The notes beneath the pieces were generated by a model that was given only the letters and a program-made list of their open reading frames with translations, had not been told where the DNA came from and ran no database searches. From Pegoplata infirma (taxonomy: Eukaryota; Arthropoda; Insecta; Diptera; Anthomyiidae), in NCBI GenBank assembly GCA_963921195.1, contig OY992539.1, positions 160,276,622 through 160,340,621 of the forward strand: DNA of 64,000 bases. The letters run 5' to 3'. Below are positions 32,701 through 43,535 of the stretch, piece by piece (within the stretch, counting starts at the first letter, position 1; each line of letters begins with the position of its first letter). The translations under genes were made by a program, and so were the position numbers.

Positions 32701-35440
32701 ATTCAAAAACCCTCGACGTTTTCTATTGGCAAATGTTTTAGAATCCCAGAATTTCTATAAGAAAATCTCTCAGATCCTCATAGCAAAAATGTGTCAGATT
32801 CTAAGACTATTTCTACAGAAAATATGCCTCAGATTTTGACACTTTCTATAGAAAATATGTTTCAGATTCTGACTTTCTACGTTTTCCAAGATTCTGAGAC
32901 TTTCTATAGAAAACATTTTTTAGATTCTTTTTTCTATATATAGGAAAAATGTCTAAGGTGCTGAGACTTTTTCTATAGGAAAAATGTCACAGAATCTAAA
33001 ACTTTTTCTATAGTAAAAATGTCTCAGAATCGGAGACTTTTTCTATAGAAAAAATGTCTTAGAATCTGAGACTTCTTCTATAGGAATTTTTCTGATTCTT
33101 TTTTGATATATAGGAAAAATGTCTCAGTTGCTGAGACTTTTTTCATAGGAAAAATGTCTTAGAATCCGAAAATTTTTCTATAGGAAAAATGTCTCAAAAT
33201 CTGAGACTTTTTCTATGGGAAAATGTCTCAGAATCTGACCCTTTTTCTGTATGAAAAATGTCTCAATCTGAGATTTTTTCTATGGGAAAAATGTCTCAGA
33301 ATGTGGGACTTTTTCTATAGGAAAAATGTCTCAGAATCTGAGACTCTTTCTATAGGAAAAATGTCTCACAATCTGAGACTTTTTCTATAGGAAAAATGTC
33401 TCGGAATCTGAGACTGTTTCTATAGGAAAAATGTCTCAGAATCTGAGACTTTTTCTATAGGAAAAATGTCTCAGAACCTGAGACTTTCTATCGGAAAAAT
33501 GTCTCAGAATGTGAGACTTTTTCTATAGGAAAAATGTCTCAGATTGTGAGACTTTTTCTGTAGGAAAAATTTCTCAGAATCTGAGACTTTCTATAGGAAA
33601 AATGTGGCAGAATCTGAGACTTTTTCTATACGAAAAATGTCTCAGAATCTGAGGCTTTTCCTATAGGAAAAATGTCTCAGAATCTGAGCCTTTTCCTATA
33701 GGAAAAATGTCTCAGAATCTGAGACTTTTTCTATAGGAAAAATGTCTCAGAATCTGGGACTTTTTCTATAGGAAAAATGTCTCAGAATCTGAGACTTTTT
33801 CGATAGGAAAAATGTCTCAGAATCTGAGACTTTTTCTATAGGAAAAATGTCTCAGAATCTGAGACTTTTTCTATAGGAAAAATTTCTCAGAATCTGAGAC
33901 TTTTTCTATAGGAAAAATGTCTCAGAATCTGAGACTTTTTCTATAGGAAAAATGGCTTAGAATCTGACACTTTTTCTATAGAAAAAATGCCTCAGAATTT
34001 GTGACTTTTTTTTAAGAAAAATTTCTCAGAATCCGGGACTTTTTCAATAGGAAAAATGTCTCAGAATCTGAGAATTTTTCTATAGAAAATGTCTCAGAAT
34101 CTAAGACTTTTTCTTAAAGAAAAATTTCTCAGAATCTGAGACTTTTTCTATAGGAAAAATGTCTCAGAATCTGAGACTTTTTCTATAGGAAAAATGTCTC
34201 AGAATCAGAGACTTTTTCTATAGGAAAAATGACTAAGAATCTGACACTTTTTCTATAGAAAAAATGTCTCAGAATTTGTGACTTTTTTTAAGAAAAATTT
34301 CTCAGAATCTGAGACTTTTTCAATGGGAAAATTGTCACAGAATCTCGGACTTTTTCTATAGGAAAAATGTCTCAGAATCTGAGAATTTTTCTATAGAAAA
34401 TGTCTCAGAATCTAAGACTTTTTCTCAAAGAAAAATTTCTCAGAATCTGAGACTTTTTCTATAGGAAAAATGTCACGGAATCTGAGACTGTTGCTATAGG
34501 AAAAATTTCTCAGAATCTGACCTTTTTTCTGTAGGGAAAATGTCTCAAAATCTCAGATTTTTCTATAGGAAAAATGTCTTAGAATCTGGTACTTTTTCGA
34601 TAAGAAAAATGCCTCAGATTCTGAGACTTTTTCTATAGAAAAAATGTCACAGAATCTGGGACTTTTTCTATAGGAAAACTGTTTCAGAATCTGAGACTGT
34701 TTCTATAAAAAATGTCTTAGAATCTGAGACTTTTTATGTAGGAAAAATTTCTCAGAATCTGAGAATTTTTCTATATTAAAAATGTCTTAGAATTTCAAAC
34801 TTTTTCTATGGGAAAAATCTGATTCTGAGACATTTTCCTATAGAAAAAGTCTCAGATGCTGAGAAAAGTCTCAGATTCTAAGAAAAATTTTCCAGAATCT
34901 CAAACTTTTTCTATGGGAAAAATCTGATTCTGAGGCATTTTTCCTATAGAAAAATTCTCAGATTCCGAGACATTTTTCCTATAGATAAAGTCTCAGATTC
35001 TGAGACATTTTTCCACTAGAAAATGTCTCAGATTTGAGACATTTTTCCTATAGAAAAAAGTCTCAGATTCTGAGACATTTTTTCCCATAGAAAAAGTCCC
35101 AGATTCTGAAACATTTTTCATAAAGAAAAAGTCTCAGATTCTGAGACATTTTTCCTATAGAAAAAGTCTCAGATTCTGTGACATTTTTCATAGAGAAAAG
35201 TCTCAGATTCTGAGACATTTTTCCTATAGAAAAAGTCTCAGATTCTAAGACATTTTTCATAGAGAAAAAGTCTCAGATTCTAAGACATTTTTCATAGAGA
35301 AAAAGTCTCAGATTCTGAGACATTTCAGAGACTTTTTCTATAGGAAAAATGTCTCAGAATCTAAGGCATTTTCCTATAGAAAAGGTCTGAATCTGAGACT
35401 TGTTATATAGAAAAATTGTCTCAGAATCGCATTTTCAATA
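32700..35440. repeat. Satellite array 3: 35-bp units with one orientation switch
   Basis: Each 35-bp unit joins two near-palindromes, CTCAGAATCTGAG and TTTTTCTATAGGAAAAA. From about 32760 to 34800 units run one way, with the best conserved stretch about 33300-33960. From about 34805 to 35440 they run the other way. The same family occurs at 3125-3625 and as traces near 56350-56600. Short ORFs in it are repeat translations. Confidence 0.9.
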
Positions 35441-35444
35441 GGAA

Positions 35445-36180
35445 AAATGTGTCTTGAACTCATCAAAAGGAAACTATCTCATTGTGTTTGTGTTTTTGTA
35501 AAAAAAATAAATTAATAAACTAATTATTTGATTTAAAACATATTAAATGCACTGTTTTATTTGTTGAATGTTTAAAATTTCAACCAGAAACGCTTACAAA
35601 TAACAAACTCCATGCATCCTCTCGTCCTAGTAAATCGGAGGTTTTGTAATGTTTTGTACCAAGTTCCCTGTTCTACTGATTGTTCCTAGAGCCGAGATCC
35701 TCTTAATATTTAATTCCGTTTGTTTCGTGTTTAATTTAAGATGGGGTGGAAGATTTTTTTATTTAAAAATAAAAAATAAATATAAACAATTAAAATGAAA
35801 TATAAAGACAAACGTCTTCAATTCAATTTTTTGACAAATGTGTTGAATTCACACATTTCCTATATGTGTAAGCAAATTGAGGTGAATAAAAAAGGGGGAA
35901 AATTCACCATTAAGAGTTTCGCTACTGTATATACTGTGACAGAACTATGTGTTTAAATACACGTTTTTTATATTTTGGTTTGATAAATTTTGATTTGTTT
36001 GTACACTTTTATTTTCTTTAACGATTCCACCATAAATTCTTTACCAAAAATATTTATTTAAATAAATGTTTTTTATACCGCCGAACAGCTGTTTTTGACA
36101 GTTTTCGTAATCAGGTAGTTCATAAATATTTAAATTAGTAAGAATTATGAAACAGTCTGTTATTTTCACTCTATTACAAA
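35445..36180. other. Unassigned right part of Harbinger
   Basis: No gene or repeat recognised up to the subterminal GTCGTTGTCGT words at 36185. Confidence 0.3.
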
Positions 36181-36724
36181 AATGTCGTTGTCGTAAATTT
36201 TTCATGATACCAAATAAAATTAAAAACGACAACGACTACGACAATTGTCGGAAAAAAAATACGACACTCATAATAAGGCCGAATACAAAATAAAATTAAA
36301 AAAACAATCTTATACTAATCTCGTGTACTAAAATTGCAACAAAATTAATTAAAAATATTTTTAAGATGTCCCTATTGCATCCATAATGCATTTATTAAAA
36401 ACCGTTAAAAGGTCCTCTAGCGTAAAATTTCTCATTTCATACGCCGCATTTTGTAATTATTTTCATATTTTCGACCATAGTGGACACCATGCCTGTTTGT
36501 AACGTCGCAAACAAGTTGTCTCATTTATCTGGATGCAGTTTATTGAATCCATTTTGCACGTGAATTGAAAAATTGCAAAGCTATAAAGAATTTCTAAATT
36601 ATTGATATGTCCCGATATGTATTAACAAAAAAAACAAAGCTTTTTCAAAAAATCCTCCATAATCCCAGCCAAAATATAGAAATGTTAAATGTTATTATTT
36701 TGTGACGGAGGTAGTATGTGATTA

Positions 36725-36900
36725 ACATTAACCGGTTAACCGGTTTAGAAACACTACATCCTTTTTTTTTATGTGGCAAAATAAAAAAATTAGCGAGAAT
36801 CTCCTCTTTCATTTGGCATCAATAGTGACATTATAAGACAAGTTTAAATTTTAAATATATTTTACAAAATGTAAGCTCTTAAAACTTTAAAGTCCTTTTA
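36725..36900. repeat. Right arm of the large old inverted repeat
   Basis: Partner of 25985-26335: complementary blocks include AGAGGAGATTCTCGCTAATTT with AGAGAAGGATCTCCGCTAATTT, bracketed by CCGGTTAACCGG words. Confidence 0.6.
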
Positions 36901-37174
36901 AAAGGAAAAGGAAATTAAAAACTGTAAAAGCAGTTTTACTTCATTTGATCTTTAGATTCAGACGTTTATCATCCGGTTCATGTTTAATATTGGCTGTCGG
37001 ATCGTTTTGTTTTTCTCTCATCTTCGTCTATATCACCTTTTCCATCAAACAGCACTAAAAAAAGGGTTATTTATTATTTATTTATCGTATGGCGCTAATA
37101 CAACTCGCGATTTTATTCGCGATTCTCATTTTTTAAAAATCACAAAAAATTTAAAAAGTGGTGTAGTTTGAAGA
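36901..37174. other. Unassigned spacer
   Basis: No feature recognised. It could be native intron between the two large nests. Confidence 0.3.
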
Positions 37175-38561
37175 GTTATAGCCAGGGAAACCAAAAATAT
37201 GCAGTATCATGTTTTTCCTGCGCATTGTATTGATTAATGAGTAAGGTATTAATCCGTTTCAGAAGATTTTAAGAAATCTGGCATCGATTTGTTAGAGCAT
37301 ATTTTTGCATAGCCTTAAGGTGTTATGATACTTGCTGGTTTTTGTATTTTTTATATTTTGGAGAACAGTGCAAATATATTTTCATAGGAAAACTGACCAA
37401 GTGTAAAGAGTATGACAATATCATGAAAAAAATTTAAAACGTCAAAAAATATAAGTGTGTTATCGAAAATTTTGCAGTGACTGTCAAAAAAAATTTAAAA
37501 ATTCTCAACTTAAAATTGACATTTCAAGAATAAAATGTTAACAGTGTTGCCAATTTTATTAGTTTTTGCTCGAATGAAGCGGTTTTACATTTGTTTTGGG
37601 CACTTTTTAGCTATTTTGGGCGAGTTATTTTGAAAATAAAAGTTGGCAATATTGTTTTTATTTTGTTTTGTTTTTATTTTATTTTATTTCTTGTTCTTTC
37701 TCGCATTTGTTGTTTCCTAAAAAAATACAATACAAAAACAAGCAAGTATCATACCACCTTTAAGAGCATATTTTTGCATATTTTAGGGTTAAGAGCATAT
37801 TTTAGCATAAGAGCATACATTTAGAGCATTCTTTCCATTTTTAGAGCATTTTTTACAATTTTTAGAGCATTTTTTAATTTTTGGAGCATTTTTTTCCAAT
37901 TTTTTTTATAACATAACTTATTTTTAAAAATTTTTAATTTTTGCGGGATTTTTTTTTTTTTTTTGAAGTTTTATTGAAATGTTTGTTTTGGTTTTGTTTT
38001 CTTGTCAGTTTAAAATGTCGGACAACAATTTCAAACTTTTTGCAAAATTACGGGGTTCTGACGGAAGATTTCCCTTTAGCCTGTTCTTGCTAACTTCTAA
38101 AGAAACTATGTTTTTTTTTTTTCAATATCAAAGTGTATCGCATGTTCAGCACTAGACCAACCAAAAAATGTATGGGAAATGCAAAAGTATTTTTTTGTTC
38201 GCTCCACCGGCAGTTTCTGATAGATTGGCCATAAAAAATAATATCTGTGCAAGAACTAGATCTCTCGGTTGCATACAGGCCAGTCGATTTGAACTTTTGA
38301 CCCTAAAAGTGACCTAAAAACACTACAAAGATTTCAAGTGTCATAACTCTTAAAATATGCGTTTTTCCAAAAAATGCTATATAAGTTTTATTTTGCAGAA
38401 TAAGAAAGTAAACATTTCCTTCATACAAATTTTTAGCCTAAGTCTAAGACATCGTGGTGTTTTTGGCGGTTAAAGTAAAAATTTATATGAAGACTTTATT
38501 TAAAACGACCCTCGTTAAAATTTGGACGGAGATTGAAATAGTCGGTCACCATTATTTTGTA

Positions 38562-39188
38562 CACAGACAAAAATGAGTTGTTAGATCAAGCACGAAATAC
38601 ACCAGGTTGAGCATTATTTTAATTAAAAGTCAGCTAATGAGGAAAATTGTTGGATCAAGCACGAAAATTGTAGGTCAGTCATTGACTGTTCCTTGATTAA
38701 ACCAATGCTTGATTTGAGTAATTTGGTAATTGTTATTTTTCTGTTATTTTTGATTAAACCAATGCTTGATTTGAGTGAGCGGTTAATCAACAATTTTGTG
38801 TTATTTTTGATTAATCCAATGCTTGATCTGAGTGAATGGTTAATCATTATTTTACAGTTGTAGTGTTTTTTGTCAGTCTTTTCAAGTCTTTTGTTTAAAT
38901 TGTTTTTTTTTTTGTGCTTTATATTATTTAGTTTTTTTCATCTTGTGTGCGTTCAAGTACTTTTCTATTTGACGACTAACCAAAACTAAAACAAAAAACG
39001 CAACAGCGATCATCGCATTGTTACTCAAAGCCTACTATGATGAGTTTTTTTGTTTTTATGATTTTTTTTTGTGAATTTTTCAGATTTGAGCAAATGGTTA
39101 ATTGATTCAAGTAAAATTTAATTGAATGCCAAATTTTAAGCTGAGCAAATATTTAATTGTTTTTTTCCTTTGAAAATTTTTTTCCGTG
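38562..39188. mobile_element. TA-flanked MITE with 56-bp internal repeats
   Basis: The ends are CACAGACAAAAAT and TTTTTTTCCGTG, with TA on both sides (38560-38561 and 39189-39190). The empty site with one TA is in the other arm (about 52495). Bases 38689-38860 hold three copies of a unit containing CCAATGCTTGATTTGAGTGA, separated by TTATTTTTGATTAA. Confidence 0.75.
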
Positions 39189-39196
39189 TAGAGTAA

Positions 39197-39337
39197 TATG
39201 GAGTTCACACTACCGACTTTAAACAAGTTGTTTAACAAAACACCAGTAACAGAATAAAAACGTAATGGATACAGAACAAAGACTTTTTTAAACATCTCAC
39301 TCTTAAACACTTCAAAACAGCAAGTGTGAACGCCGTA
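39197..39337. mobile_element. 141-bp MITE with TAA duplication
   Basis: The ends are TATGGAGTTCACACT and AGTGTGAACGCCGTA, with TAA at 39194-39196 and 39338-39340. The unoccupied site (single TAA) is in the opposite arm. Its length and ends resemble 7675-7815. Confidence 0.75.
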
Positions 39338-39909
39338 TAAGATATGTAGTAGAGCACCCACAAAATGTATGGGATGTGCAAAAGTGTATTTTTTATCGCT
39401 CCCCGCTCATTTTCGGTTGAGTTGGGAGTAAAAAATAATATCTATCCAGAAATTGGACTTCTAGGTTGCAAACAGACCAAGCAGTTTGAACTTTTGACCT
39501 CAAAAATGGGCTTAAAAACCTTTATAGATTAATTTGGCTGTAACTCTTAAAATAAAAGTATTTCGCAATTAACTTTCATAACAATTTTTATGTAGAATTA
39601 AAATGCAAAGATTTTTCTCTCATACTGTTTAGACCTAAATATGTCCGATCGCGGTGTTTTAAGCGGTTAAAGTCAAAATTTGGGTCAGAACTTTTTTTTA
39701 AAAAATTCTCGTAAATTCTGATTAATTTTTATTAAAAAATAAAAATTGTTTTATTCGACCTTTAAAATATTATATTTTGAGTATGTTTATTCTGGCTCGA
39801 GGTCGTTATTTTCTTTACTAATTAAAACCATGATATTCTCATAGTATAATTTTCAAGAAAATTATTTTTTTGTTTTAAATTTATTTATGTTGGTCATTTT
39901 TGCAAGACT

Positions 39910-39956
39910 TAATCGACACGTGTTTCGGAATTTGTCAGATTCCATTGTCAAGATTA
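39910..39956 (-). ncRNA. Hammerhead-ribozyme-like motif 1
   Basis: Read on the minus strand. Helix I is TAATC with GATTA. The core is TTGACAA where the consensus is CUGANGA. Helix II is GGAAT/ATTCC. GAAA follows, then CAC/GTG as a helix III without loop, and cleavage triplet GTC. The C3-G8 pair of active hammerheads is replaced by U-A, and one extra U precedes helix II. Confidence 0.55.
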
Positions 39957-40450
39957 TTTAGCAAAAAATAGAAACGATTTACTACAAAGTAGCAAACGAG
40001 TCTAATGACAAATTGTTAATGCACAAACTAAGATATTAATACATATTCGCCTCTATTCTCATTGAGAATTAGAAAGACGAAGAAATTGTACCATCCATAA
40101 TAAGGCAACAATTGTCAATAACCAACAAAAATATTTAAAACAATTTTACATACGATAGTCCAATGGACTACAACAATATGTTATATGTGTTGTTGTTGTG
40201 AGTAATACTCCATATTAGGGTATTCATCACATGGCGTGCCAACCATTATGTTCAAATTCTGATTAATTTTTATTAAAAAATAAAAATTGTTTTATTCGAC
40301 CTTTAAAATATTATATTTTGAGTATGTTTATTCTGGCTCGAGGTCGTTATTTTCTTTACTAATTAAAACCATGATATTCTCATAGTATAATTTTCAAGAA
40401 AATTATTTTTTTGTTTTAAATTTATTTATGTTGGTCATTTTTGCAAGACT

Positions 40451-40497
40451 TAATCGACACGTGTTTCGGAATTTGTCAGATTCCATTGTCAAGATTA
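40451..40497 (-). ncRNA. Hammerhead-ribozyme-like motif 2
   Basis: Identical to motif 1 in the helices and core, 541 bases away, in the second direct unit. Confidence 0.55.
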
Positions 40498-40990
40498 TTT
40501 AGCAAAAAATAGAAACGATTTACTACAAAGTAGCAAACGAGTCTAATGACAAATTGTTAATGCACAAACTAAGATATTAATACATATTCGCCTCTATTCT
40601 CATTGAGAATTAGAAAGACGAAGAAATTGTACCATCCTAATAAGGCAACAATTGTCAATAACCAACAAAAATATTTAAAACAATTTTACATACGATAGTC
40701 CAATGGACTACAACAATATGTTATATGTGTTGTTGTTGTGAGTAATACTCCATATTAGGGTATTCATCACATGGCGTGCCAACCATTATGTTCAAATTCT
40801 GATTAATTTTTATTAAAAAATAAAAATTGTTTTATTCGACCTTTAAAATATTATATTTTGAGTATGTTTATTCTGGCTCGAGGTCGTTATTTTCTTTACT
40901 AATTAAAACCATGATATTCTCATAGTATAATTTTCAAGAAAATTATTTTTTTGTTTTAAATTTATTTATGTTGGTCATTTTTGCAAGACT

Positions 40991-41037
40991 TAATCGACAC
41001 GTGTTTCGGAATTTGTCAGATTCCATTGTCAAGATTA
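40991..41037 (-). ncRNA. Hammerhead-ribozyme-like motif 3
   Basis: Identical to motif 1, in the third direct unit. Confidence 0.55.
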
Positions 41038-41530
41038 TTTAGCAAAAAATAGAAACGATTTACTACAAAGTAGCAAACGAGTCTAATGACAAATTGTTAA
41101 TGCACAAACTAAGATATTAATACATATTCGCCTCTATTCTCATTGAGAATTAGAAAGACGAAGAAATTGTACCATCCTAATAAGGCAACAATTGTCAATA
41201 ACCAACAAAAATATTTAAAACAATTTTACATACGATAGTCCAATGGACTACAACAATATGTTATATGTGTTGTTGTTGTGAGTAATACTCCATATTAGGG
41301 TATTCATCACATGGCGTGCCAACCATTATGTTCAAATTCTGATTAATTTTTATTAAAAAATAAAAATTGTTTTATTCGACCTTTAAAATATTATATTTTG
41401 AGTATGTTTATTCTGGCTCGAGGTCGTTATTTTCTTTACTAATTAAAACCATGATATTCTCATAGTATAATTTTCAAGAAAATTATTTTTTTGTTTTAAA
41501 TTTATTTATGTTGGTCATTTTTGCAAGACT

Positions 41531-41577
41531 TAATCGACACGTGTTTCGGAATTTGTCAGATTCCATTGTCAAGATTA
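41531..41577 (-). ncRNA. Hammerhead-ribozyme-like motif 4
   Basis: Identical to motif 1; the last one before the orientation switch. Confidence 0.55.
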
Positions 41578-41720
41578 TTTAGCAAAAAATAGAAACGATT
41601 TACTACAAAGTAGCAAACGAGTCTAATGACAAATTGTTAATGCACAAACTAAGATATTAATGCACAAACTAAGATATTTTTTTGCTACTTTGTAGTAAAT
41701 CGTTTCTATTTTTTGCTAAA

Positions 41721-41767
41721 TAATCTTGACAATGGAATCTGACAAATTCCGAAACACGTGTCGATTA
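41721..41767 (+). ncRNA. Hammerhead-ribozyme-like motif 5
   Basis: First motif of the inverted half. The predicted cut follows GTC at 41760-41762. It sits only about 145 bp from motif 4 on the other strand. Confidence 0.55.
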
Positions 41768-42261
41768 AGTCTTGCAAAAATGACCAACATAAATAAATTT
41801 AAAACAAAAAAAATAATTTTCTTGAAAATTATACTATGAGAATATCATGGTTTTAATTAGTAAAGAAAATAACGACCTCGAGCCAGAATAAACATACTCA
41901 AAATATAATATTTTAAAGGTCGAATAAAACAATTTTTATTTTTTAATAAAAATTAATCAGAATTTGAACATAATGGTTGGCACGCCATGTGATGAATACC
42001 CTAATATGGAGTATTACTCACAACAACAACACATATAACATATTGTTGTAGTCCATTGGACTATCGTATGTAAAATTGTTTTAAATATTTTTGTTGGTTA
42101 TTGACAATTGTTGCCTTATTAGGATGGTACAATTTCTTCGTCTTTCTAATTCTCAATGAGAATAGAGGCGAATATGTATTAATATCTTAGTTTGTGCATT
42201 AACAATTTGTCATTAGACTCGTTTGCTACTTTGTAGTAAATCGTTTCTATTTTTTGCTAAA

Positions 42262-42308
42262 TAATCTTGACAATGGAATCTGACAAATTCCGAAACACGT
42301 GTCGATTA
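42262..42308 (+). ncRNA. Hammerhead-ribozyme-like motif 6
   Basis: Same motif. The predicted cut is after 42303, 541 nt from that of motif 5, so self-cleavage would release a unit-length RNA. Confidence 0.55.
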
Positions 42309-42801
42309 AGTCTTGCAAAAATGACCAACATAAATAAATTTAAAACAAAAAAATAATTTTCTTGAAAATTATACTATGAGAATATCATGGTTTTAATTAG
42401 TAAAGAAAATAACGACCTCGAGCCAGAATAAACATACTCAAAATATAATATTTTAAAGGTCGAATAAAACAATTTTTATTTTTTAATAAAAATTAATCAG
42501 AATTTGAACATAATGGTTGGCACGCCATGTGATGAATACCCTAATATGGAGTATTACTCACAACAACAACACATATAACATATTGTTGTAGTCCATTGGA
42601 CTATCGTATGTAAAATTGTTTTAAATATTTTTGTTGGTTATTGACAATTGTTGCCTTATTAGGATGGTACAATTTCTTCGTCTTTCTAATTCTCAATGAG
42701 AATAGAGGCGAATATGTATTAATATCTTAGTTTGTGCATTAACAATTTGTCATTAGACTCGTTTGCTACTTTGTAGTAAATCGTTTCTATTTTTTGCTAA
42801 A

Positions 42802-42848
42802 TAATCTTGACAATGGAATCTGACAAATTCCGAAACACGTGTCGATTA
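42802..42848 (+). ncRNA. Hammerhead-ribozyme-like motif 7
   Basis: Same motif, 540 nt after motif 6. Confidence 0.55.
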
Positions 42849-43341
42849 AGTCTTGCAAAAATGACCAACATAAATAAATTTAAAACAAAAAAATAATTTT
42901 CTTGAAAATTATACTATGAGAATATCATGGTTTTAATTAGTAAAGAAAATAACGACCTCGAGCCAGAATAAACATACTCAAAATATAATATTTTAAAGGT
43001 CGAATAAAACAATTTTTATTTTTTAATAAAAATTAATCAGAATTTGAACATAATGGTTGGCACGCCATGTGATGAATACCCTAATATGGAGTATTACTCA
43101 CAACAACAACACATATAACATATTGTTGTAGTCCATTGGACTATCGTATGTAAAATTGTTTTAAATATTTTTGTTGGTTATTGACAATTGTTGCCTTATT
43201 AGGATGGTACAATTTCTTCGTCTTTCTAATTCTCAATGAGAATAGAGGCGAATATGTATTAATATCTTAGTTTGTGCATTAACAATTTGTCATTAGACTC
43301 GTTTGCTACTTTGTAGTAAATCGTTTCTATTTTTTGCTAAA

Positions 43342-43388
43342 TAATCTTGACAATGGAATCTGACAAATTCCGAAACACGTGTCGATTA
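43342..43388 (+). ncRNA. Hammerhead-ribozyme-like motif 8
   Basis: Same motif. The unit that follows is cut off at 43522 by the end of the array. Confidence 0.55.
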
Positions 43389-43535
43389 AGTCTTGCAAAA
43401 ATGACCAACATAAATAAATTTAAAACAAAAAAATAATTTTCTTGAAAATTATACTATGAGAATATCATGGTTTTAATTAGTAAAGAAAATAACGACCTCG
43501 AGCCAGAATAAACATACTCAAAATTCTCGTAAATT

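Larger units (their letters stand above)
26716..36281. mobile_element. 9.6-kb Harbinger-superfamily DNA transposon with two genes
   Basis: Perfect 21-bp TIRs start CGGCCTTATTATGAGTG (26716 and, inverted, to 36281), flanked by AAT at 26713-26715 and 36282-36284. Degenerate copies of the TIR core lie just inside the left end (about 26768 and 26831). It carries a Myb/SANT-like gene (+, 26934-27969) and a DDE transposase gene (-, 29955-31943) in convergent order, the usual two-gene Harbinger set. About half its length is three satellite arrays (27970-29755, 30425-30925, 32700-35440). It may be autonomous: I see no stop or frameshift in either spliced gene. Confidence 0.9.
26618..36714. mobile_element. 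TA-flanked element with Stowaway-like TIRs, interrupted by Harbinger
   Basis: The ends read CTACCTCCGTCCC and GTGACGGAGGTAG with TA at 26616-26617 and 36715-36716. The TIRs align for about 35 bp (both contain AACATTTCTATA). Without the Harbinger, about 530 bp remains: 26618-26715 and 36282-36714. A TA target and a MITE-sized body suggest a Tc1/mariner-type MITE. The TIR start is strikingly like the plant Stowaway consensus. Confidence 0.75.
39718..43522. repeat. Array of about 541-bp units, direct then inverted, each with a hammerhead-like motif
   Basis: Units of 540-541 bp run in one direction from 39718 to about 41680 (3.6 units), then in the opposite direction to 43522 (3.4 units). A 13-bp duplication, ATTCTCGTAAATT, flanks the whole array (39705-39717 and 43523-43535), so it arrived as one insertion. 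Units are nearly identical, differing by one-base indels. A 20-bp duplication (AATGCACAAACTAAGATATT) marks the turning point near 41640-41680. Each unit contains a hammerhead-like motif on the strand that reads as + in the second half. Multimeric units with such motifs are known in Penelope-like elements and metazoan retrozymes. There is no ORF. Confidence 0.9.

Noticed and set aside
32700..35440. Regular 35-bp repeats suggesting a CRISPR array
   Set aside because: There are no unique spacers, the repeats are contiguous, the genome is eukaryotic and no cas genes are present.
39718..43522. Array read as a simple assembly duplication
   Set aside because: A single 13-bp target duplication brackets the whole array, units differ by small indels and the turning point has its own short duplication. 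An artefact is not excluded but is less likely.
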